From positions 496,001 to 560,000 of the forward strand of contig NC_017384.1 in assembly GCF_000223375.1 (NCBI RefSeq): a DNA stretch of 64,000 nucleotides. The letters run 5' to 3'. The notes under the pieces are model-generated. The model had not been told where the DNA came from and searched no databases. It saw only the letters and a list, made by a program, of their open reading frames with translations. The position numbers and the translations under genes were made by a program. Shown here piece by piece: positions 55,952 through 64,000 of the stretch. The first letter of the stretch is position 1. Each line of letters opens with the position of its first letter. Source of the DNA: Ketogulonicigenium vulgare WSH-001. Lineage in GTDB: Bacteria > Pseudomonadota > Alphaproteobacteria > Rhodobacterales > Rhodobacteraceae.

Positions 55952-58522
55952 GTGCCTGATGCATCGCATTACGACCCCGTCACATTGATCACCGAAACCG
56001 CCCCGATGCGGCCTGATGTGTTTGGCGGGCGCGCCAAATGCCTGCAGCGGCTGATCCGCCTGAAAATGCCGGTGCCTGTTACGGTGGCGCTGGGGTTTGA
56101 TGCGGTGCGGGCGATCGCGCGCGGGCAGATGCCGGATATGGCTGCAATTGTCTTCCCCTTTGGCGATGCGCCACTGCTGTCGGTGCGCCCGTCTAGCCTT
56201 GATCCCGATTGGGGCGGTCCGGGGGCGATCTTGAACATCGGCATGTGCGATGCGCTGCACCAAAAGCTGACCGCGACGGCGGGCGAGGCGGCGGCAACCG
56301 CGCTGTATCTGCGGTTTATCCAGACCTATGCGATCCAGGTGGCGCGGCTGAATCCCGACGCCTTTGATTTCGACGGGCGTTCCGGACTGGATACACTGGG
56401 TATCGCCCTTGCCACATTCGAGGCGGAAATGGACGAGCCGTTTCCCCAAGATCCCGCCGTGCAACTGTCCGAGGTGTTGCGGTCCATGGCGCGCACGTGG
56501 GAGGGGACATCCGCGCGACTGCTGCGGCAGGCGAAAGGTGCGCCCAGCGATGCGGGTCTGGGGCTGGTCGTGCAGGCGATGGCCTTGGGCGTTGGCGCGG
56601 GCGACAGCGGTGCGGGCGTCATTCAATTCGTCGACAGCCAAACCGGCGCGCCGCGCATCACCGGGCGCTACCTTGGCCAAAGTCAGGGGCGCGAGGCGAT
56701 GGTGGCCGATGGCGCGCTGTTTTTGACACGCGATCCGCGCGGCCCCGCGCTGGAACAGCAGAACCCCGAGATTTTCGCGCAATTGCAGGCTTTTGGCCAG
56801 ATCGCCCGCAAGCGCCTGCGCGAGGAGATGCAGATCGAATTCACCATTTCCAACGGCGCGCTGCATATTATCGACGCGGTACGTGTGCCCCGCACGGTGC
56901 AGGCGGCGGTGCGGATCGCAGTGGATTTGGCGCAAAGCGATGTGATCCCGCGGGCCGAGGCTGTGCATCGTATTGACGTGCAGGCGGTCACCGCGCTGCT
57001 GCACCGGCAGGTCGACCCGACAGCGCCGCGCGACCTGATCATGCGCGGCATCGCGGCAAGTCCGGGTGCCGCCCATGGCAAGCTGGTGCTGACAGCCGAA
57101 GAGGCGCAGGCCGCTGCCATGCGCGGCGAGGCTGCGATCCTTGTGCGCCGCGAGACGACCCCCGAGGATATCCGCGGCATGCATGCGGCGGCGGGGGTTT
57201 TGACGCAGCGCGGCGGTGTGACAAGCCATGCGGCCGTTGTGGGGCGGGGCCTTGGGGTGCCCTGTGTCGTCGGTGCGACGGGGCTGGTCATCGACCGGCG
57301 CGGCGCGCGCGTCATCGCGCCCGATGGCCGCGTCATCCACGTGGGCGAAGTGATCACGGTCGATGGCTCGACCGGCGAGGTGCTGGCCGGCGAGGCCAAC
57401 TTGCGAGAGGCGCCGCTGGACGATGCCTTTCGCACCTTGTTGTCATGGGCCGATGCCAGCCGCGATATCGGCATCCGTGCCAATGCTGATACGCCGCGCG
57501 ATGCGCAGATCGCCCGCGATTTTGCCGCCGAGGGCATTGGCCTTTGCCGCACCGAACATATGTTTTTCGAGGGCGAGCGCATCGGCATGATGCGCGAGAT
57601 GATCTTTGCCGCGACGTCCGGCGAACGGCGCGAAGTGCTGGACCGTCTGCTGCCCATGCAGCGACAGGATTTCGTCCGCTTGTTCGAAATCATGCACGGG
57701 CTGCCGGTGTGCATCCGTCTGTTCGATCCGCCGTTGCATGAATTCCTACCCTCGGACCGTGCCGGGATGCGTGATCTGGCCGACGGCCTGTCGCTGCCGC
57801 TGGCCGATGTCATCGCGCGGGTCGAGGCGCTGACCGAATATAACCCGATGCTGGGCCTGCGCGGCGTCCGCCTTGGGATCACCGTCCCCGAAATCTATGA
57901 GATGCAGGCCCGCGCGATTTTCGAGGCAACCGTCGCTGTCGTACGCGGCGGGCTGAGTGTGACGCCCGAAATCATGCTGCCGCTTGTCTCGGCCCGGCGC
58001 GAGGTGCAGACCGTGCGCAGTCAGATCGATGCGATCGCCAGTGCGGTGCGGGCACAATCTGGGGTTGAGTTCACTTATCGTCTGGGTGTCATGGTCGAAA
58101 CGCCCCGCGCGGCCCTGCGCGCCAGCGATATTGCGCAGGATGTGGCCTTTCTGTCCTTTGGTACGAATGACCTGACGCAGATGACCTATGGCCTGTCGCG
58201 CGATGATGCGGGACGGTTCATGCCCGCCTATCTGGCCGACCATGTTTTCCCCGCCGACCCGTTCCACACCCTCGATATCGAGGGGGTGGGCGAGCTGTTG
58301 CAGATCGGGGCTGCGCGCGCCAAACAGGGTCACCCCAGCGTCACTTTATCGGTCTGCGGCGAGCATGGCGGCAATGCCGAGGCCATCGCATTTTTCCGCG
58401 CGCAGGGATTCGATTACGTCTCTTGCTCGCCGTTTCGAGTGCCGGTTGCGCGGCTTGCGGCAGCGCAACTTGCGATTCGTGAACGTTATGATTTTCCCAG
58501 TGCTAGCGGGAAATATTTATAA
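55952..58522 (+). CDS. Pyruvate phosphate dikinase-family protein with divergent ATP-binding region
   Basis: 856 residues, slightly short of usual PPDK (870-900). The phosphohistidine domain is intact: GGVTSHAAVVGRGLGVPCVVG with His426. The C-terminal PEP/pyruvate domain is intact: IRLFDPPLHEFLP, EYNPMLGLRGVRLGI, FLSFGTNDLTQMTYGLSRDD and catalytic Cys802 in CGEHGG. The N-terminal ATP-grasp part is changed: GGKG(A/C)NL becomes GGRAKCL (25-31), and SVRSGAR..MPGMMDT becomes SVRPSSLDPDWGGPGA (77-92). GTG start with GAAGGAGG upstream. It may be a second, altered PPDK or a related phosphotransferase. Confidence 0.85.
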   Translation: MPDASHYDPVTLITETAPMRPDVFGGRAKCLQRLIRLKMPVPVTVALGFDAVRAIARGQMPDMAAIVFPFGDAPLLSVRPSSLDPDWGGPGAILNIGMCDALHQKLTATAGEAAATALYLRFIQTYAIQVARLNPDAFDFDGRSGLDTLGIALATFEAEMDEPFPQDPAVQLSEVLRSMARTWEGTSARLLRQAKGAPSDAGLGLVVQAMALGVGAGDSGAGVIQFVDSQTGAPRITGRYLGQSQGREAMVADGALFLTRDPRGPALEQQNPEIFAQLQAFGQIARKRLREEMQIEFTISNGALHIIDAVRVPRTVQAAVRIAVDLAQSDVIPRAEAVHRIDVQAVTALLHRQVDPTAPRDLIMRGIAASPGAAHGKLVLTAEEAQAAAMRGEAAILVRRETTPEDIRGMHAAAGVLTQRGGVTSHAAVVGRGLGVPCVVGATGLVIDRRGARVIAPDGRVIHVGEVITVDGSTGEVLAGEANLREAPLDDAFRTLLSWADASRDIGIRANADTPRDAQIARDFAAEGIGLCRTEHMFFEGERIGMMREMIFAATSGERREVLDRLLPMQRQDFVRLFEIMHGLPVCIRLFDPPLHEFLPSDRAGMRDLADGLSLPLADVIARVEALTEYNPMLGLRGVRLGITVPEIYEMQARAIFEATVAVVRGGLSVTPEIMLPLVSARREVQTVRSQIDAIASAVRAQSGVEFTYRLGVMVETPRAALRASDIAQDVAFLSFGTNDLTQMTYGLSRDDAGRFMPAYLADHVFPADPFHTLDIEGVGELLQIGAARAKQGHPSVTLSVCGEHGGNAEAIAFFRAQGFDYVSCSPFRVPVARLAAAQLAIRERYDFPSASGKYL

Positions 58523-58661
58523 CTACATGAATTAAAATGTAAATTTATGCGAAGGCCAAGAATTGCTTAACTTGCGTTAATGTCTGGACACCTCGTTTCA
58601 TCTCGCATACCTCGTTCCAGCCGGCGCGGGGCTGACTGCGTGAAACGACGGATGAAGGTAA

Positions 58662-59336
58662 ATGCAGTCTGGTCACGTGGTGCTAGGGCACGGGATTGCG
58701 GTGGGGATTCTGGTCGCTGGTTTGGCAATTTCGCCGGGTCATGCAGGCGCAGAAGAGCTGGTGGCAAGCCGCCTTGGGGCGCTTCTCGATCAGGGTGATT
58801 ACTCTCAGACGTTGGAAGATGAGGCGGTCTTGAACACGCCGCCGGTCGGGTCAAACCGCATCACGCCAAGCGCCGAGGCCGAGACCGATAGCCTGACCAG
58901 CCGCATCGCTGCGGCCACCGCTTCGGGTGACGATCAATGGGCCTGTTTGGCCGAGGCGCTGTATTTCGAGGCGCGCGGTGAGACAACCGAAGGTATCGCA
59001 GCCGTCGCCGAAGTGATCCTGAACCGCGTCGATAGCGATGGTTTCCCCAATACCGTCTGCACCGTGGTCAACCAGCGCAGCGCCAGCGGGCGTAGCTGCC
59101 AATTTTCCTATACCTGCGATGGTCGCCCCGAGGTGATCAATGAACGCGCCGCTTATCGCAAAGTGGGCCAGATCGCCCGCGCGATGCTGGATGGCGCGCC
59201 GCGCGATCTGACCAATGGCGCTACATTTTACCACACATCGGCTGTCAGCCCGCGATGGTCGCGCGTCTTTGAACGCACCGCCAGCATTGGCGCGCATCGT
59301 TTCTATCGCGACCCGATCCGCACAGCCTCAAACTGA
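58662..59336 (+). CDS. Cell-wall hydrolase, SleB/Hydrolase_2 domain
   Basis: 224 residues. N-terminal hydrophobic segment of a signal peptide (GIAVGILVAGLAISPGHAGA). The catalytic domain starts near residue 85: WACLAEALYFEARGETTEGIAAVAEVILNRVDS, with the catalytic Glu in YFEARGE, and CQFSYTCDGRP, FYHTSAVSPRW. Family members are lytic transglycosylase-like peptidoglycan hydrolases acting in the periplasm. ATG at 58662 with AAGG upstream. The 139-base gap upstream is AT-rich for this genome and holds its promoter. Confidence 0.88.
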   Translation: MQSGHVVLGHGIAVGILVAGLAISPGHAGAEELVASRLGALLDQGDYSQTLEDEAVLNTPPVGSNRITPSAEAETDSLTSRIAAATASGDDQWACLAEALYFEARGETTEGIAAVAEVILNRVDSDGFPNTVCTVVNQRSASGRSCQFSYTCDGRPEVINERAAYRKVGQIARAMLDGAPRDLTNGATFYHTSAVSPRWSRVFERTASIGAHRFYRDPIRTASN

Positions 59337-59431
59337 CGCCAATCTGCCTGAAACCAGGCTGTAATATTATGTGAGTGGCCCTTGCCTTGGGCTCTCGGTC
59401 ATATGGCCGAAAAAGAGAAGTGAGAGGCAGC

Positions 59432-60775
59432 ATGTCGCGCAAATATTTCGGCACTGATGGAATCCGTGGACGTTCAAACGCTTGGCCGATGACGGCTGAG
59501 ATGGCTTTGCGTGTGGGTGCCGCTGCGGGGCACTATTTCCGTGCGGCCGAACGCGGCGTGAACCGTGTGGTGATCGGCAAGGACACGCGGCTGTCGGGCT
59601 ATATGTTTGAAAACGCGCTGACGGCGGGTTTGACCTCGACCGGGATGAACGTGCTGCTGCTGGGGCCGGTGCCGACGCCTGCGGTGGGGCTGTTGACGCC
59701 GTCGATGCGGGCGGATCTTGGGATCATGATCTCGGCCAGCCACAATCCACATTACGACAACGGCATCAAATTCTTTGGCCCCGACGGGTTCAAACTGTCG
59801 GATGATGCCGAGGCTGAAATCGAATCCCTGATCGATAGCGGCGTCCCGAATGCGCTGTCTGAGCAGATCGGCCGCGCCAAGCGTATCGATGACGGTCGCT
59901 TTCGGTATATGGAACGCCTGAAGGCCGGCCTGCCGGCGGGGTTCAATCTGCGCGGCCTAAAGGTCGTGATCGATTGCGCCAATGGCGCGGGCTATCGCGT
60001 CGCCCCCGATGTGCTCTGGGAGCTGGGCGCCGATGTCATCCCGCTGGGCAATACGCCAAACGGCCTGAATATCAATGAAAACTGTGGCTCGACCAAGCCT
60101 GCTGCGGCTGCGGCTGCGGTCGTTGCGCATGGCGCGGATGTCGGCATCTGCCTTGATGGTGACGCCGACCGGATCGTGATCATCGACGAGCAGGGCCAGA
60201 TTGCGGACGGCGACCAGTTGTTGGCGCTGTTTGCCAGCCGCATGGCGGATGAGGGGCGTCTGTCCCATGGCACTTTGGTTGCGACGGTGATGTCGAACCT
60301 CGGGCTTGAGCGCTATCTGGAGGGCCGGGGCCTTGCCCTGCTGCGCACACGCGTCGGTGACCGCTATGTGGTCGAGGAGATGCGTAACCGTGGCATGAAC
60401 CTGGGCGGCGAGCAATCGGGCCATATCGTCATGACCGATTACGCGACCACCGGTGACGGTTTGCTGGCGGGGCTGCAGTTCTTGGCCGCGATGGTGCAGA
60501 CCGGCCAACCCGCAAGCGTGCTGGCGCGCCAGTTCGACATGGTGCCGCAGTTGTTGAAAAACGTCCGCTATGGCGAGGGGACAGCCCCCCTTGACGCCGA
60601 TGAGGTGCAGCGCGTGATCGCCGATGCCGAGGCGCGCTTGGACGGCAAGGGCCGTCTGCTGATCCGCAAATCCGGCACCGAGCCGCTGATCCGCGTTATG
60701 GCCGAAAGCGTCGATCCGGCGCTGGCTGAACAGGTGGTGGACGATATCGTCGCCGCGGTTGAGCGCGCGGCCTGA
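59432..60775 (+). CDS. glmM: Phosphoglucosamine mutase
   Basis: 447 residues. It converts glucosamine 6-phosphate to the 1-phosphate for UDP-GlcNAc synthesis. [18 protein letters not shown] at the start, the phosphoserine loop MISASHNP with Ser103, metal loop CLDGDADR, sugar loop GGEQSGHIV and phosphate loop [16 protein letters not shown] at 59432 has GAGAGG upstream. Stop overlaps the GNAT gene by one base. Confidence 0.97.
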   Translation: MSRKYFGTDGIRGRSNAWPMTAEMALRVGAAAGHYFRAAERGVNRVVIGKDTRLSGYMFENALTAGLTSTGMNVLLLGPVPTPAVGLLTPSMRADLGIMISASHNPHYDNGIKFFGPDGFKLSDDAEAEIESLIDSGVPNALSEQIGRAKRIDDGRFRYMERLKAGLPAGFNLRGLKVVIDCANGAGYRVAPDVLWELGADVIPLGNTPNGLNINENCGSTKPAAAAAAVVAHGADVGICLDGDADRIVIIDEQGQIADGDQLLALFASRMADEGRLSHGTLVATVMSNLGLERYLEGRGLALLRTRVGDRYVVEEMRNRGMNLGGEQSGHIVMTDYATTGDGLLAGLQFLAAMVQTGQPASVLARQFDMVPQLLKNVRYGEGTAPLDADEVQRVIADAEARLDGKGRLLIRKSGTEPLIRVMAESVDPALAEQVVDDIVAAVERAA

Positions 60776-61191
60776 TGCGGCTGATCCGCGCGCGGGCCGG
60801 GGATGCGGCCCGCCTTGCCGATATCCGTGTCGCTGCGATGCGCGACAGCCTGATGGCTGTGGGCCGGTTCGACGAGGCCCGCGCCCGTGCGCGGCTGCTG
60901 GATAATTTCACGCCTGCGGACACCATGCTGATCTATATCGGCGATCTGATGGGGTTCTATGTGCTGCGCCCGCGCGAGGGTCACCTTTACCTCGACCATC
61001 TTTACCTAAAACCCGAGCATCAGGGGCAGGGCGTCGGGCGGCAGGTGATCGCGCATTTGCAAGGAATGGGGCAGGTGATCCGCCTGATCGCGCTGCAAGA
61101 CAGTGCGGCGGCGGGGTTCTATGCCGCTTGCGGCTTTCGCCTGCTGTCCTCGGATGGGTTGGACAGCCAATTTGAGTGGCAACCGGAATGA
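60775..61191 (+). CDS. GNAT-family N-acetyltransferase
   Basis: 138 residues. Acetyl-CoA-binding motif A: LYLDHLYLKPEHQGQGVGRQVIAHLQ (Q/RxxGxG/A), motif B: IALQDSAAAGFYAACGFR. Start overlaps glmM (TGATG), so it is coupled with it. Substrate unknown; the domain is complete. Confidence 0.9.
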   Translation: MRLIRARAGDAARLADIRVAAMRDSLMAVGRFDEARARARLLDNFTPADTMLIYIGDLMGFYVLRPREGHLYLDHLYLKPEHQGQGVGRQVIAHLQGMGQVIRLIALQDSAAAGFYAACGFRLLSSDGLDSQFEWQPE

Positions 61192-61215
61192 AAAAGGGGC
61201 GCTTTCGCGCCCCTT
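61191..61215 (-). terminator. Terminator after ilvC (also after the GNAT gene)
   Basis: AAGGGGCGC-tttc-GCGCCCCTT perfect stem. On the minus strand it is followed by TTTTTC, so it mainly serves ilvC, whose stop is 7 bases away. Confidence 0.85.
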
Positions 61216-61221
61216 GATCTG

Positions 61222-62841
<1,620 letters not shown>

Positions 62842-62845
<4 letters not shown>

Positions 62846-63297
62846 TCGAGATTGACGGCATCGATCGTCAAATCCTGCGCCTGCTGGTGCAGGATGCAAG
62901 CCAGCCCGCCAGCGCCATCGGGCGCAAGCTGGGCCTGTCGCAACCCGCCGCATGGCGGCGCGTCAACCGGCTGCAAGAGGCGGGTGTGATTGCGCGCAAA
63001 CGCCTTGTGCTGGACAAAGAAGCGCTGGGCTTTGGCGTGACGGTGTTTCTGGGCGTCAAGCTTGCCGCGCGCGGGCGGGTGGGTGTCGATGATTTCGAGC
63101 GCGCCGTGACCGCCATCCGCGAGGTGCAATTGGTCGAACATGTGCTGGGCCTGTTCGATTACCGCCTGCGTGTCGTTGCCCGCGATCTGGCTGATTTTGA
63201 ACGTGTGTTGCGCCGCCGTATCCTGACCTTGCCCGGCGTCGGCAATGTCGAGGCGAATGTCCTGCTGTCCGAGGAGCGCTTGCCCGGCCCGCTTTAA
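62842..63297 (+). CDS. Lrp/AsnC family regulator (second of a tandem pair)
   Basis: 151 residues. IDGIDRQILRLLVQDASQPASAIGRKLGLSQPAAWRRVNRLQEAGVI is the helix-turn-helix; the RAM domain reads VFLGVKLAARGRVGVDDFERAVTAIREVQLVEHVLGLFDYRLRVVARDLADFERVLRR with the usual GxxDY region as GLFDYRLR. Same length as the first gene but only moderately similar, apart from the shared WRR recognition-helix end. It overlaps the convergent hydroxylase gene by 4 bases. Confidence 0.92.
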
Positions 63298-64000
63298 CGC
63301 ACGCCAAGGCCAAGGCGCATCAGGGCTTGGCGGATCACTTTCGGCCCGTGGATCGCCCGCAACCCTCGCGCCCGCAGCGCGCCAATCCCCGGCAGTGCCG
63401 CGATCGAGGCATGGTTCAGCGCCGCAACCCCCGCCATCCGCAGCGCGATATCCGCTTCGCGCCGGCGGGCATAGGCGCGCAGCATTGTCCCACCGCCAAG
63501 GCCCGCGGGCGTCGCCAGATCCAGCAGCGCGGCAAGATCGGCCAGCGACATGTTCAGCCCTTGCGCGCCGATAGGCGGCATGACATGCGCGGCCTCGGCC
63601 ATCAGCGCCACACGCGGCGCGGTGATATGGGCGGCGCGCTGCGCGATGATCGGCCAAAGTTGCCGTTTTGACGCCAGCGCCATCTGCCCCAGCACATCGG
63701 CGGATCGATCCTGCGCGGCGGCGATGAAAGCGGCGTCGTCCAGCGCCATCAGGTCTTCGGCGCGCGCCCCGTTTTCCATCCAAACGACCGAGGAACAGGG
63801 TTTGCCGTCCCGATCCGGCAGCGGCACCAGCGTGAACGGCCCGCCACTGCGGTGCACCTCGATCGAGACATTGTCATGCGGCTGGCTATGCGTGACGGAG
63901 AACACCACCGCCTTTTGGGCGAAACTGCTGGCCCGCGCCTTGATCCCGGCCTGTTCGCGCACGTTTGATGCGCGCCCGTCCGCCCCGATCAGCAGGCGCG
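63294..64000 (-). CDS. UbiH/UbiF-family FAD-dependent hydroxylase (C-terminal part)
   Basis: About 235 residues to the stop; the N-terminus with the FAD-binding GxGxxG is beyond the window end. RLLIGADGRASNVREQAG is the conserved DG motif, and RVALMAEAAHVMPPIGAQGLNMSLADLAAL is the second FAD motif (GDAAH in most members; here AEAAH) of ubiquinone hydroxylases. Putative role: ring hydroxylation in ubiquinone synthesis. Which of UbiH/UbiF/UbiI it is cannot be told from this part. Confidence 0.82.
   Translation of the reverse strand, partial: RLLIGADGRASNVREQAGIKARASSFAQKAVVFSVTHSQPHDNVSIEVHRSGGPFTLVPLPDRDGKPCSSVVWMENGARAEDLMALDDAAFIAAAQDRSADVLGQMALASKRQLWPIIAQRAAHITAPRVALMAEAAHVMPPIGAQGLNMSLADLAALLDLATPAGLGGGTMLRAYARRREADIALRMAGVAALNHASIAALPGIGALRARGLRAIHGPKVIRQALMRLGLGVR

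Overview
The window is 64 kb of GC-rich chromosome from an alphaproteobacterium, most likely a member of the Rhodobacteraceae (Rhodobacterales). Reasons: the F1-sector operon atpHAGDC stands alone without F0 genes; groESL carries a CIRCE element; Hsp20 is followed by DUF1150; zur is linked to znuCBA; there are YcgN, TIGR01459-type HAD, MidA, UbiK and DUF465 proteins; and an Mrp antiporter has A and B fused. The genus cannot be fixed from the sequence alone. No rRNA, tRNA, CRISPR array, insertion sequence, integrase or phage gene was seen, so this looks like stable chromosome with accessory metabolic modules.

Layout. 1-2.2 kb: start of clpA, glyoxalase II and a methyltransferase. 2.3-7.3 kb: F1 ATP synthase, followed by a small H-type lectin gene. 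7.7-13.2 kb (minus strand): prs, threonine aldolase, YcgN, ribF, a HAD hydrolase and Mn-dependent pyrophosphatase. 13.3-15.5 kb: groESL. 15.5-19.6 kb: a VOC/esterase fusion protein, DUF2798, nhaA and a secreted lipase-like hydrolase. 19.5-24.8 kb: purEK, DUF465, Hsp20-DUF1150, a coiled-coil protein, trxB and an Lrp regulator. 24.8-27.5 kb: pgeF, midA and lgt. 27.6-31.6 kb: ubiK, then a Zur-controlled zinc uptake operon ending in a glycosyltransferase. 31.6-36.2 kb: a siderophore-type iron ABC importer divergent from bacterioferritin and its ferredoxin, with a shared iron-box-like site. 36.2-41.2 kb: a sugar ABC importer divergent from an FGGY kinase. 41.2-45.7 kb: a ureide (purine catabolism) cluster (allA, allE, a puuE-uraD fusion, uraH) and a class III aminotransferase. 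45.7-48.3 kb: a copper ATPase behind a CueR-type promoter. 48.5-55.4 kb: the Mrp operon, with a frameshift in subunit D, ending in an SseB-family gene. 55.4-55.8 kb: a previously unremarked small minus-strand transcription unit. 56-64 kb: a divergent pyruvate phosphate dikinase, a SleB hydrolase, glmM, a GNAT protein, ilvC divergent from two tandem Lrp genes, and the 3' part of a UbiH-family hydroxylase.

How it fits together. Metal handling is a clear theme (zinc via Zur/ZnuABC, iron via the importer plus Bfr/Bfd, copper via CopA), as is ion homeostasis (NhaA, Mrp). The ureide genes convert 5-hydroxyisourate to glyoxylate and urea, but urate oxidase and allantoate amidohydrolase are not in the window. 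I found no wholly new defence or mobile system. The observations most worth following are the small minus-strand unit with its own terminator, the VOC-esterase fusion, the PPDK paralogue with an eroded ATP-binding region, the mnhD frameshift and the triplicated 20-bp repeat between the kinase and ureide genes.
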